This document shows positions 25,055 to 34,348 of a stretch of DNA of 64,000 nt, piece after piece. A model generated the notes under the pieces. That model had not been told where the DNA came from. It was given only the letters and a program-made list of their open reading frames with translations, and did not search any database. Position 1 is the first letter of the stretch. Every line of letters starts with the position of its first letter. Source of the DNA: Chryseobacterium sp. Marseille-Q5410 (GTDB lineage Bacteria; Bacteroidota; Bacteroidia; Flavobacteriales; Weeksellaceae). The position numbers were made by a program, and so were the translations under genes. The stretch is from NCBI GenBank assembly GCA_946892665.1, contig CAMPOT010000001.1, forward strand, positions 2,046,001 through 2,110,000, given 5' to 3'.

Positions 25055-26410
25055 ATGAGTAAAAAACTTTTACTTAAAGACGCACATGTAGAAGGAATCC
25101 GCTATTTCGACGTTTACCGCAAGCAAGGCGGGTACGAAGCGGTGGAAAAAGCCCTGAAAATGACTCCCGACGAAATCACCGAAGAAGTGAAAACTTCCGG
25201 ATTGAGAGGTCGTGGAGGCGCTGGTTTCCCAACCGGAATGAAATGGAGTTTCCTAGCAAAACCCGAAGGCGTGCCAAGATATTTGGTAGTAAATGCCGAC
25301 GAATCGGAGCCGGGAACTTTCAAAGACCGATATTTAATGGAATACATTCCGCATCTTTTGATCGAAGGAATGATTATTTCATCCTTTGCTTTAGGAGCCA
25401 ATACTTCATATATCTACATCCGTGGCGAATATTCCTGGATTCCAGATATTTTAGAGGAAGCCATCGAAGAAGCCAAAAAAGCAGGATTTTTAGGTAAAAA
25501 TATTTTAGGAACCGGTTACGATTTGGAAATTTACGTTCATCGTGGTGCTGGAGCATATATTTGCGGAGAAGAGACCGCACTTTTGGAATCTTTGGAAGGA
25601 AAAAGAGGAAATCCTCGGTTGAAACCACCTTTCCCAGCGGTAAAAGGACTTTGGGAATCTCCAACTGTAGTAAACAATGTTGAAACCATCGCAGCAGTTG
25701 TGCCAATTATCAATATTACCGGTGCCGAATATGCAAAAATCGGTGTTGGGCGATCCACTGGAACTAAATTGATTTCCGCTTGTGGAAACATTAATAAACC
25801 AGGTGTTTATGAAATTGACATGACCATCACTGTGGAAGAGTTCATCTATTCTGATGAATATTGTGGCGGAATTCCTAACGGGAAAAAACTGAAAGCATGT
25901 ATTCCGGGAGGAAGCTCTGTCCCGATTGTTCCGGCAAATCTATTATTGAAGACGATCAACGGTGAACCGAGATATATGAATTATGAATCATTATCCGATG
26001 GCGGATTCGCGACAGGAACGATGATGGGTTCAGGCGGTTTTATCGTTTTAGATGAAGATCAATGTGTGGTGAAACACACGTTAACTCTTGCGCATTTTTA
26101 CATGCACGAAAGTTGTGGACAATGTACCCCATGTCGCGAAGGAACCGGCTGGATGTACAGAATCCTAAAGAAAATTGAAAATGGAGAAGGAACTATGGCA
26201 GATATCGATTTGCTTTGGGATATCCACAGAAAAATTGAGGGTAATACGATTTGTCCGCTAGGTGATGCAGCAGCATGGCCGGTTGCAGCAGCAATCCGTC
26301 ATTTCCGCGACGAGTTCGAATGGCATATTGATAACCCCGAAGCATTAACAAGAAATTATGGATTGGCCAATTATGCAGATCCAATCCCTGTACCTGCGAA
26401 AGCAGAATAA
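25055..26410 (+). CDS. nuoF: NADH-quinone oxidoreductase subunit F
   Basis: 451 residues. It binds FMN and NADH and one [4Fe-4S] cluster. The glycine-rich FMN loop GLRGRGGAGFPTGMKW is near residue 50, ESEPGTFKDRYLME follows, and the cluster motif ESCGQCTPCREG with the fourth cysteine in NTICPLGDAAAWP lies near the C-terminus. Length is normal. A beta-barrel gene, not nuoG, begins after one base. Confidence 0.96.
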   Translation: MSKKLLLKDAHVEGIRYFDVYRKQGGYEAVEKALKMTPDEITEEVKTSGLRGRGGAGFPTGMKWSFLAKPEGVPRYLVVNADESEPGTFKDRYLMEYIPHLLIEGMIISSFALGANTSYIYIRGEYSWIPDILEEAIEEAKKAGFLGKNILGTGYDLEIYVHRGAGAYICGEETALLESLEGKRGNPRLKPPFPAVKGLWESPTVVNNVETIAAVVPIINITGAEYAKIGVGRSTGTKLISACGNINKPGVYEIDMTITVEEFIYSDEYCGGIPNGKKLKACIPGGSSVPIVPANLLLKTINGEPRYMNYESLSDGGFATGTMMGSGGFIVLDEDQCVVKHTLTLAHFYMHESCGQCTPCREGTGWMYRILKKIENGEGTMADIDLLWDIHRKIEGNTICPLGDAAAWPVAAAIRHFRDEFEWHIDNPEALTRNYGLANYADPIPVPAKAE

Positions 26411-26411
26411 G

Positions 26412-27269
26412 ATGAAGAAGTTCTTTCAAATAATTGCACTCGTTTTTTTGGGAATAAATTTGGGATTTGCGCAAGAAACCTTATCAACCCAGCAAAAAGC
26501 AGATACCACTGATTTGGGTGTAAAGCCCCTTTCAAAAAAAGGCCAAATGTTTGTTTTTTGGGGATGGAACAGAGCGGGATTTACCAAATCTGATATCCGA
26601 TTCAAAGGAGCGGGTTATGATTTTACACTGGAAAATGTAGTAGCTCACGATCGACCATCGCCCCTGAGCTTAGATTATGTGAATCCGGGGAGTTTATCAA
26701 TTCCTCAGTTTAACTTCAGATTGGGTTATTTTATTAAAGATAATTTAGCTTTGGTTATCGCACAAGACCACATGAAATATGTGATGGATCAGGATCAGTT
26801 GGCAGATTTTAAAGGCTATATCTCCGATCCGGTTTATGCAGAAATGGTGCAAAACGGACAAATTAATTTAGCCGACGAGCAGTTTCTCACTTTTGAGCAT
26901 ACCGATGGGCTGAATTACATCAATATCGGTTTGGAAAAATACCAAGCGTTATCGAGCAAGAAAAATGTAGATATAGTATGGAGCTACGGTGGCGGAGTTG
27001 GAATGATGATGCCAAAAAGTAATGTGAAATTATTCGGAAACGAAAGAAGCGACCGTTTTCACGTTGCTGGTTTCGGAGCTGATGCAAGAACCAATATCAA
27101 CTTCATCTTTTGGAAACATTGGATGGCAAGAGTAGAAGGAAAAGTGGGCTACATCAATATGCCCGACATAAAAACCACGCTAAACAATAAACCTGACAAA
27201 GCAATGCAGGATTTTATGTTTGCACAAGTGAATTTCGGTATTGGATATACCTTTAACACGAAAAAATAA
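26412..27269 (+). CDS. outer-membrane beta-barrel protein inside the nuo operon
   Basis: 285 residues from the ATG at 26412, one base after nuoF. The signal peptide KKFFQIIALVFLGINLGFAQ is clear. The mature protein alternates aromatic and polar residues in short strands (MFVFWGWNRAGFTKSDIRFKG, FNFRLGYFIKDNLALVIAQDH) and ends with the strand VNFGIGYTFNTKK, as in outer-membrane barrels of 10-12 strands. There is no catalytic motif and no link to complex I chemistry. I see no sign of recent insertion: gaps are 1 and 26 bp and codon use looks like its neighbours. Function unknown. Confidence 0.8.
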   Translation: MKKFFQIIALVFLGINLGFAQETLSTQQKADTTDLGVKPLSKKGQMFVFWGWNRAGFTKSDIRFKGAGYDFTLENVVAHDRPSPLSLDYVNPGSLSIPQFNFRLGYFIKDNLALVIAQDHMKYVMDQDQLADFKGYISDPVYAEMVQNGQINLADEQFLTFEHTDGLNYINIGLEKYQALSSKKNVDIVWSYGGGVGMMMPKSNVKLFGNERSDRFHVAGFGADARTNINFIFWKHWMARVEGKVGYINMPDIKTTLNNKPDKAMQDFMFAQVNFGIGYTFNTKK

Positions 27270-27295
27270 TTAATTCATTTTTGAATTCATCTATA

Positions 27296-28297
27296 ATGAG
27301 CGAAGAAATAAAAAAATTTAAAATCACAATTGACGGACAGACTACAGAAGTTTTGCCCGGAACTTCCATTTTGGAAGCAGCCCGACAAATCGGAGGTAAA
27401 TCTGTACCACCCGCAATGTGTTACTACAAACCGTTGGAAAGCAGCGGTGGTAGATGCAGAACCTGCCTCGTAGAAGTTTCTAAAGGATCAGATGCAGATT
27501 CGCGACCGATGCCCAAACTCGTAGCTAGTTGCAGAACCAGCGTAATGGACGGTATGGAAGTGAAAAACCTGACCTCTGAAAAAACCCAAGAAGCCAGAAA
27601 AGCAGTTACAGAATTTTTGCTGATTAATCACCCACTCGATTGCCCGGTTTGCGACCAAGCAGGAGAATGTCATTTGCAAGATTTAGGTTACGAACACGGT
27701 GTAGCAGCGACGAGAACCGAATTCGAAAGAAGAACTTTCGAACCCGAAGATATAGGTCCAAACATAAAATTACACATGAACCGTTGCATTTTGTGTGCAA
27801 GATGTGTACTTGCGGCGAACCAATTAACCAAAGAACGTGAGCACGGTATCCTTTTCAGAGGTGAACATGCAGAGATTTCAACTTATTTGAACAAAGCTTT
27901 GGATAATGATTTCATCGGAAACGTAATTGATGTTTGTCCGGTTGGTGCATTAACCGACAGAACCGCGCGTTTCGCCAGCAGAGTTTGGTTTACAAAACCG
28001 ATGAACGCTACCTGCAAATGCGATAAATGTTCTGGTAAAGCCGTACTTTGGATGAAAGGTGACGAAATCATCAGAGTTACCGCAAGAAAAGACCAATATG
28101 ATGAAGTGGAAGAATGGATCTGTGACGAATGCCGTTTTGAGAAAAAAGATCTAAAATATTGGAACATCGAAGGACCAAGACATATCGACAGACACTCGGT
28201 GATCTCGCTTAACCACTATGACAAGCCGAAAAATATGATCAGTCTTTTGAATAATCCTGATGCCAAAGAAATTGGCGAAAAAGACGAAATAATTTAA
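27296..28297 (+). CDS. nuoG: NADH-quinone oxidoreductase subunit G, short form
   Basis: 333 residues from the ATG at 27296; a TTG at 27281 is less likely. The N-terminus is a [2Fe-2S] ferredoxin domain (CYYKPLESSGGRCRTC), followed by the His-Cys3 cluster region (CPVCDQAGECHLQDLG) and the cluster motif RCILCARCV with CPVGALTD. The first part of the molybdopterin-type Fe4S4 domain is present (ATCKCDKCSG, ICDECRF), after which the protein stops. The large molybdopterin-fold half found in E. coli NuoG (about 900 residues) is missing. A short NuoG is known in Bacteroidota, so this is not a local truncation. Confidence 0.93.
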   Translation: MSEEIKKFKITIDGQTTEVLPGTSILEAARQIGGKSVPPAMCYYKPLESSGGRCRTCLVEVSKGSDADSRPMPKLVASCRTSVMDGMEVKNLTSEKTQEARKAVTEFLLINHPLDCPVCDQAGECHLQDLGYEHGVAATRTEFERRTFEPEDIGPNIKLHMNRCILCARCVLAANQLTKEREHGILFRGEHAEISTYLNKALDNDFIGNVIDVCPVGALTDRTARFASRVWFTKPMNATCKCDKCSGKAVLWMKGDEIIRVTARKDQYDEVEEWICDECRFEKKDLKYWNIEGPRHIDRHSVISLNHYDKPKNMISLLNNPDAKEIGEKDEII

Positions 28298-28360
28298 TTT
28301 GAAAAAACGATTTAATTTAAGTATGTATTGATCATATTTAAATTTCAAATGATAGTACCT

Positions 28361-29422
28361 ATGGATTTACTTACCTTTAAAATCATTTTAGTTCTTGCAC
28401 TTTTCGCCCTATCAATGGGTGTTGCCGCCTACTCCACTTGGGGCGAAAGAAAAGTTGCTGCTGCATTGCAGGACAGAATCGGACCCAACAGAGCCGGACC
28501 ATTCGGGATATTGCAACCCTTGGCAGATGGTGGAAAACTCTTTTTCAAAGAAGGATTTGTACCTCAAAATGCTGATAAATTCCTTTTCTATCTGGGGCCA
28601 GGAATCACGATGTTTGTTTCCCTGATTACCGGAGCGGTCATTCCTTGGGGAAAATCATTGAATATCGGAGGAACTTCATTTGATATTCAGGTAGCCAATA
28701 TTGATATTGGGGTTCTTTACCTGATCGGGATGGTATCAATCGGAGTTTATGGAATGATGATTGGTGGTTGGGCTTCTAACAACAAATATTCCTTGATTGG
28801 AGCCATCCGTGCATCTTCCCAGATGATTTCTTATGAATTGGCGATGGGACTTTCTTTGTTATCAATTATTTTAATGTCGGGAAGTTTAGATTTACATTTC
28901 ATCACTTCAGCACAAGGAACCGGAAAAATCTGGGGCTTTATTCCTGCAGACGGAATGAACTGGAATATTTTCTATCAACCATTGGCATTCATTATTTTCT
29001 TTGTAGCCGCTTTGGCGGAAACCAACCGTCATCCATTCGATTTGCCGGAATGTGAATCTGAATTGGTGAACGGATATATGACCGAATATTCTTCCATGAA
29101 CTTTGGGCAATATATGTTCGGGGAATACGTAAATATGTTTATTTCTAATGCATTGATCGCAACTTTATTCTTCGGAGGATTCAATTATCCAGGAATTAAC
29201 TGGGTTTCTGAAAACTGGGGAGAAAACGTAGCCGGTATTTTAAGTATCGTCGCGATGCTTACAAAAGTAATTTTAGGAATTCTCATTTTCATGTGGATTC
29301 GTTGGACAATTCCAAGATTCCGTTATGATCAATTGATGCATCTTGGTTGGAAAACCCTTATACCTCTTGCTTTGGTAAACTTGATTATCACCGCCGCTGT
29401 AATTGTGTTTTTTGCCCAATAA
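28361..29422 (+). CDS. nuoH: NADH-quinone oxidoreductase subunit H
   Basis: 353 residues from ATG 28361 (MDLLTFKI); ATG 28349 and TTG 28328 are alternative starts that add 4 or 11 residues. Eight membrane helices are expected and visible. Conserved loops are TWGERKVAAALQDRIGPNRAGPFG, LQPLADGGKLFFKE and AETNRHPFDLPECESELVNGY, with the acidic residues of the quinone-coupled loop. It joins the hydrophilic arm to the proton-pumping arm. A 61-bp gap leads to nuoI. Confidence 0.95.
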   Translation: MDLLTFKIILVLALFALSMGVAAYSTWGERKVAAALQDRIGPNRAGPFGILQPLADGGKLFFKEGFVPQNADKFLFYLGPGITMFVSLITGAVIPWGKSLNIGGTSFDIQVANIDIGVLYLIGMVSIGVYGMMIGGWASNNKYSLIGAIRASSQMISYELAMGLSLLSIILMSGSLDLHFITSAQGTGKIWGFIPADGMNWNIFYQPLAFIIFFVAALAETNRHPFDLPECESELVNGYMTEYSSMNFGQYMFGEYVNMFISNALIATLFFGGFNYPGINWVSENWGENVAGILSIVAMLTKVILGILIFMWIRWTIPRFRYDQLMHLGWKTLIPLALVNLIITAAVIVFFAQ

Positions 29423-29483
29423 TTAAAATTAAGTAAAGTTTTCATGCTAAAAAGCTTAAGCCAATAGCTAAAACAAAAACAAT

Positions 29484-30032
29484 ATGAAACTGACCAACAG
29501 ATCTAAAGTAGTCTCGAATAAAGAGATGACTTTTATGGAAAAAATATACCTCCCGGAAATTTTCAAGGGAATGGCGATTACCTTGAAACATGCGCTTGCC
29601 GGTAGCAAAGGCAAAGTATTTTCTTACCCGGAAGTACAAAAACCAAGAGCCAAAGTATGGCGCGGACTGCACGTGCTGAAACGTGATGAAGAAGGTAGAG
29701 AACGTTGTACAGCATGTGGACTTTGTGCCGTGGCTTGTCCTGCTGAAGCGATCACCATGACCGCCGCGGAAAGAACCAAAGAGGAAAAAGATCTTTACAG
29801 AGAAGAAAAATATGCATCTGTATATGAAATTAATATGTTGAGATGTATTTTCTGTGGCATGTGCGAGGAAGCCTGCCCGAAATCTGCAATTTACCTTACC
29901 GATAGATTGGTGGATGTGGAAACCAACCGCGGAAGCTTCGTGTACGGTAAAGATAAGTTGGTGGAAAAAATCAATGAAAGAATTGACGTTTCTGAAAGAC
30001 AGAGTGAATTACAAAAAAAAGCAGTAAAATAA
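29484..30032 (+). CDS. nuoI: NADH-quinone oxidoreductase subunit I
   Basis: 182 residues. Two [4Fe-4S] motifs carry clusters N6a and N6b: CTACGLCAVACPAEAI and CIFCGMCEEACPKSAI. The N-terminal helix region (FMEKIYLPEIFKGMAITLKH) anchors it to the membrane arm. The stop is followed directly by the nuoJ ATG. Confidence 0.96.
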   Translation: MKLTNRSKVVSNKEMTFMEKIYLPEIFKGMAITLKHALAGSKGKVFSYPEVQKPRAKVWRGLHVLKRDEEGRERCTACGLCAVACPAEAITMTAAERTKEEKDLYREEKYASVYEINMLRCIFCGMCEEACPKSAIYLTDRLVDVETNRGSFVYGKDKLVEKINERIDVSERQSELQKKAVK

Positions 30033-30527
30033 ATGGAACAGATTATATTTTTCTTGGTCGCATTTTTGGCAGTAGCAAGCGCTGTATATTTTGTATTTGC
30101 AAGAAACCCACTGTACTCGATACTTTCCCTCATCGTAACCTTCTTTTCCATCGCAGCGATGTATATTTTGCTCAATGCTCAGTTTCTGGGAATCGTTCAG
30201 GTTATCGTCTATGCAGGAGCCATTATGGTATTATTCCTTTATGTATTGATGATGTTGAACTTAAATAAAGGCGATGAAAGTAAGAAGCAGAATTTAAGCA
30301 AATTCATTGGAGTTTTTGCAACTGGAATTCTTTTAATAGGAATTCTTGGAGCTTTCAAAGGTCTTAAAGGTAACAGTTTCGCAGGAAATGTAGATTCGTC
30401 CGTGGGATTGACCAAAAATCTTGGAAGATTATTATTTAACGAATATGTATTACCATTCGAACTTGCTTCTATCCTTATTCTGGCGGGAATCGTAGGTGCA
30501 GTTTTAATCGGTAAAAAAGATTTATAG
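30033..30527 (+). CDS. nuoJ: NADH-quinone oxidoreductase subunit J
   Basis: 164 residues, five membrane helices. The family segment QFLGIVQVIVYAGAIMVLFLYVLMML is present near residues 50-75; it contains the bulged helix that matters for coupling. The C-terminus ends in GIVGAVLIGKKDL. It starts with no gap after nuoI and is followed by nuoK after 4 bp. Confidence 0.95.
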   Translation: MEQIIFFLVAFLAVASAVYFVFARNPLYSILSLIVTFFSIAAMYILLNAQFLGIVQVIVYAGAIMVLFLYVLMMLNLNKGDESKKQNLSKFIGVFATGILLIGILGAFKGLKGNSFAGNVDSSVGLTKNLGRLLFNEYVLPFELASILILAGIVGAVLIGKKDL

Positions 30528-30531
30528 TATT

Positions 30532-30861
30532 ATGGGAGAAGTAAATTCATTTGTACAGACCGTCCCGTTGGAATATTTTATTATTCTGAGTACAGTTTTG
30601 TTCTGTTTGGGAGTTTTGGGAGTATTAATCCGAAAAAATGCCATCATTATTTTGGGATGTGTAGAGCTGATGTTGAATTCTGTAAATCTTATGCTCGCAG
30701 CATTTTCCAGCTATAATGGTGATGGAAGTGGCCAAATCCTGGTGTTCTTCATCATGGTGGTTGCAGCCGCTGAAGTTGCGGTAGGGTTAGCGATTATCGC
30801 AATGATGTATCGAAATACCAAATCGGTTGACGTCAGTATTTTTAATAAATTAAGAGGATAA
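30532..30861 (+). CDS. nuoK: NADH-quinone oxidoreductase subunit K
   Basis: 109 residues, three membrane helices. The two conserved membrane glutamates are in GCVELMLNSVNLML and AAAEVAVGLAIIAMMYR. Length and motifs match the MrpC-like subunit. nuoL follows after 7 bp. Confidence 0.95.
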   Translation: MGEVNSFVQTVPLEYFIILSTVLFCLGVLGVLIRKNAIIILGCVELMLNSVNLMLAAFSSYNGDGSGQILVFFIMVVAAAEVAVGLAIIAMMYRNTKSVDVSIFNKLRG

Positions 30862-30868
30862 ATAAAGG

Positions 30869-32764
30869 ATGGAAAATTTAGTTTACGCAATTGTTCTATT
30901 ACCCTTATTCGGATTTTTGTTCAATGGACTTTTCGGGAAAAGTCTTCCAAAAATCGTAGTGGGAAGTATCGCAACACTGGTAGTTTTTGCATCTTTTTGT
31001 ATCGCTGTCAGTTTATTTTTAAATTTTAATGCAGATTCGCAACCGGTTATCGTACGAGCTTTTGAATGGTTCCGGGTCAATGGTATTCAGGTGAACTTCG
31101 GTTTCCAAATCGATCAATTATCATTGATGATGATTATGATTATTACCGGAATCGGATCACTGATTCACCTCTACTCTATCGGCTATATGAGCCACGACAA
31201 AGGTTTCTATAAATTCTTCACTTATTTGAATTTATTTATCTTCTCCATGCTATTATTAGTAATGGGAAGCAATTATCTAATTCTTTTTATTGGTTGGGAA
31301 GGCGTAGGATTGTGTTCTTATTTGTTGATTGGTTTCTGGTACACCAACAAAGAATATGGAGCAGCGGCAAGAAAAGCTTTCATCATGAACAGAATTGGTG
31401 ACCTCGGTATGTTGATCGGGATTTTCATGATTGCCTATCAAACCAATGCTGTGGATTTCCTTTCTGTAGCACAAAATTCTTCTAAATTCCAACTGGATTC
31501 TCCTGTGATTATTTTCATTACCGCAAGTCTTTTCATCGGTGCAATGGGAAAATCAGCTCAGGTTCCTTTATTTACCTGGTTACCAGATGCGATGGCGGGT
31601 CCAACGCCGGTTTCTGCGCTGATCCACGCTGCAACAATGGTTACCGCAGGTATTTATTTAGTGGTAAGATCCAATTTCCTTTATTCATTAGCACCAACTA
31701 CGATGGATGTAATCCTTTTCATCGGGTTATTGACCGCATTGGTGGCCGCGTTTATTGGTTTAAGACAAAATGATATCAAAAAAGTTCTCGCTTACTCTAC
31801 TGTTTCGCAATTGGGATTTATGTTTGTTGCACTTGGCGTAGGAGCTTACACCACTGCAATGTTCCATTTGATGACGCACGCATTCTTCAAAGCATTGTTG
31901 TTCCTAGGTTCAGGTTCAGTGATCCACGCGATGAGTGGCGAACAAGACATGAGAGTAATGGGTGGTTTAAAAAAGAAAATTCCTGTTACGCATTTCACTT
32001 TCCTTATCGGAACATTAGCAATCTCTGGTTTCCCATTCCTTTCCGGGATGATCTCCAAAGATGAAATTTTAACTAATGTTTACGGGAAAAACCCACTTTT
32101 ATGGGTGGTACTATTTATTGTTGCAACAATGACGGCGATTTATATGTTCAGAGCATATTACCTAACCTTCCACGGGGAGTTCCGCGGAAGCGAAGAGCAA
32201 AAACATCATCTTCATGAAAGCCCAAAAACAATGACCATTCCATTGATCATATTAGCAGTTCTATCAATTCTTGGAGGTTTCATCAATCTACCTCATTATA
32301 TTGGCCATGGTCATTATGCAAAATTAGCAGATTGGCTAAAATCGATCTATGTATATGATCTTTCATTACCTGAAGTAAAATTCGGAACGGAAATGATCTT
32401 GTTGGGATTAACGCTTGTCATGTTCTTCACCGTGTGGTTTATTGTAAAAAATATTTACGTCAACAAGAAAAAAATGGCTTTACCGGAAGAGAAATACACT
32501 GGCTGGGAAAGACTTTCCAACAAGAAATTGTTTTTGGACGAAATATATAACGCAACCTTCGTGAGAATGACGGAAGGTTTGGGAATTGGAGGAAATATGT
32601 TCGATAAAGGCGTCTTGAATAGATTCGTAGAATTTATCGGGACAGGCGCTGAAGATTCAGGAAGAGCAGCAAAAAGACTTCAAAACGGAAACGTGGAGAA
32701 CTATGTGCTCATCATGTCATTGGCGATCGGAATTATTTTAATTGTTAACTTTTTATTACAATAG
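30869..32764 (+). CDS. nuoL: NADH-quinone oxidoreductase subunit L
   Basis: 631 residues. This is the distal antiporter-like subunit with about 16 helices and the lateral helix near the C-terminus. Conserved parts are FIGWEGVGLCSYLLIGFWY, with the key glutamate, FTWLPDAMAGPTPVSALIHAATMVTAG, KKVLAYSTVSQLGFM and HLMTHAFFKALLFLGSGS. nuoM begins 3 bp after the stop. Confidence 0.96.
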   Translation: MENLVYAIVLLPLFGFLFNGLFGKSLPKIVVGSIATLVVFASFCIAVSLFLNFNADSQPVIVRAFEWFRVNGIQVNFGFQIDQLSLMMIMIITGIGSLIHLYSIGYMSHDKGFYKFFTYLNLFIFSMLLLVMGSNYLILFIGWEGVGLCSYLLIGFWYTNKEYGAAARKAFIMNRIGDLGMLIGIFMIAYQTNAVDFLSVAQNSSKFQLDSPVIIFITASLFIGAMGKSAQVPLFTWLPDAMAGPTPVSALIHAATMVTAGIYLVVRSNFLYSLAPTTMDVILFIGLLTALVAAFIGLRQNDIKKVLAYSTVSQLGFMFVALGVGAYTTAMFHLMTHAFFKALLFLGSGSVIHAMSGEQDMRVMGGLKKKIPVTHFTFLIGTLAISGFPFLSGMISKDEILTNVYGKNPLLWVVLFIVATMTAIYMFRAYYLTFHGEFRGSEEQKHHLHESPKTMTIPLIILAVLSILGGFINLPHYIGHGHYAKLADWLKSIYVYDLSLPEVKFGTEMILLGLTLVMFFTVWFIVKNIYVNKKKMALPEEKYTGWERLSNKKLFLDEIYNATFVRMTEGLGIGGNMFDKGVLNRFVEFIGTGAEDSGRAAKRLQNGNVENYVLIMSLAIGIILIVNFLLQ

Positions 32765-32767
32765 TAA

Positions 32768-34261
32768 ATGTCGTATCTATTATTAACATTATTACTATTA
32801 CCTCTCGTAGGTTCTGCATTGGTGTTCGCGTGGAAAAACCCCGCAAGTAAGTTTTTAGCATTGGGAATTGCATTTGTACAAATGTTCCTTACCTTTTATA
32901 TACTGTATAATTTCGATTTCAAACCCACTGTTGACGGAGTTCTTCAGTTTGAAATCAATTATCCTTGGTCACAATTTATCAAGAGTAATTTGCATTTCGG
33001 GATTGATGGAATGAGTATGTTGCTGGTATTATTAACCAATATCTTAACGCCACTCATCATCCTATCATCTTTTAACGAAAAACCGGGATACAGAAACACT
33101 TTCTACGGATTAATTCTTTTGATGCAATTTGGTTTAGTGGGAGTTTTCACTGCTTTGGATGGTTTATTATTCTATATCTTCTGGGAAGTTACTCTTATTC
33201 CAATCTGGTTAATTGCCGGAATCTGGGGACAAGAAAACAAGAAAATCGCATTCACGACCAAGTTTTTCGTGTATACATTTGTAGGATCTTTGTTCATGTT
33301 GATGGGATTGATCTACGTTTATACCCACTCGGCATCATTTGCTTTAACGGATTTGTATAACGCAAACTTGAATTCATCGGAGGAGACAGTGATTTTCTGG
33401 TTCATCTTCTTTGCATTTGCAGTGAAATTACCCGTTTTCCCTTTCCATTCTTGGCAACCAGATACTTATACGTATTCGCCAACCCAAGGCTCCATGCTTC
33501 TATCGGGAATTATGCTGAAGATGGCGGTTTATGGGCTTTTAAGATATTTATTACCAATCACTCCCGCACCGATTCTTGGGATTTCAGTGCAAATCGTTTT
33601 AGTGCTTGCAATCATCGGAATTGTACACGGAGCCTTAATTGCCATTATCCAGAACGATTCGAAAAGAATAATCGCTTATTCTTCCCTATCCCACGTTGGA
33701 TTGATGGTTGCCGGAATTATGGCATCAGCGATTTTAACGGTAAAAGGAAGTTTAGTAATCGAAGGCGCAGAAGGCGCTATGGTACAAACTTTCGCTCACG
33801 GGATCAACGTGGTAGGATTGTTTTATTGTGCTGATATTCTTTATAAAAGATTTAAAACCAGAGATATTCGACAAATGGGTGGTTTAGCAAAAGTAGCTCC
33901 GAAATTTTCTGTTTTGTTTTTGCTTATGTTGTTGGGTTCAGTTGGTTTACCGTTAACAAATGGCTTCATTGGAGAATTCATTTTGTTGAAATCGGTATTC
34001 GATTATAGCGGACTTGCGGCAATATTTGCGGGACTAACGATAATTTTATCTGCGGTTTATCTTCTTAGATTTTACGGCAAAGTCATGTTTGGTGAAGGAG
34101 ATGAAGCGATCTTAGCTTCAGCAAAAGATCTTTCGCCAGTAGAATTTTCAGTGTTGGCGAGTTTAGCAGTTTTTGTAATTCTACTAGGAGTTTTCCCTCA
34201 GCCGCTAATTGAAATGGTGAACAGTTCGCTGAAGTTTATTTTTACTTCAATGATGAATTAG
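32768..34261 (+). CDS. nuoM: NADH-quinone oxidoreductase subunit M
   Basis: 497 residues, antiporter-like subunit with 14 helices. Motifs are LFYIFWEVTLIPIWLIAGIWG with the conserved glutamate, FHSWQPDTYTYSPTQGSMLLSG (the usual H-W-x-P-D region), KRIIAYSSLSHVGLM and the C-terminal VMFGEGDE. An 87-bp gap to nuoN holds loose ATCT/AAATC repeats. Confidence 0.96.
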   Translation: MSYLLLTLLLLPLVGSALVFAWKNPASKFLALGIAFVQMFLTFYILYNFDFKPTVDGVLQFEINYPWSQFIKSNLHFGIDGMSMLLVLLTNILTPLIILSSFNEKPGYRNTFYGLILLMQFGLVGVFTALDGLLFYIFWEVTLIPIWLIAGIWGQENKKIAFTTKFFVYTFVGSLFMLMGLIYVYTHSASFALTDLYNANLNSSEETVIFWFIFFAFAVKLPVFPFHSWQPDTYTYSPTQGSMLLSGIMLKMAVYGLLRYLLPITPAPILGISVQIVLVLAIIGIVHGALIAIIQNDSKRIIAYSSLSHVGLMVAGIMASAILTVKGSLVIEGAEGAMVQTFAHGINVVGLFYCADILYKRFKTRDIRQMGGLAKVAPKFSVLFLLMLLGSVGLPLTNGFIGEFILLKSVFDYSGLAAIFAGLTIILSAVYLLRFYGKVMFGEGDEAILASAKDLSPVEFSVLASLAVFVILLGVFPQPLIEMVNSSLKFIFTSMMN

Positions 34262-34348
34262 AAAAAATAAAATAATTAAGAAATAAAAGACAAAGATCTT
34301 AGACCCAAAATCTGGAATCTGAACTCTAAAATCTCAAATCTAAATTAA

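Noticed and set aside
27296..28297. nuoG as a broken gene
   Set aside because: The short form with complete cluster motifs is the normal state in Bacteroidota, and nuoH follows at normal spacing.
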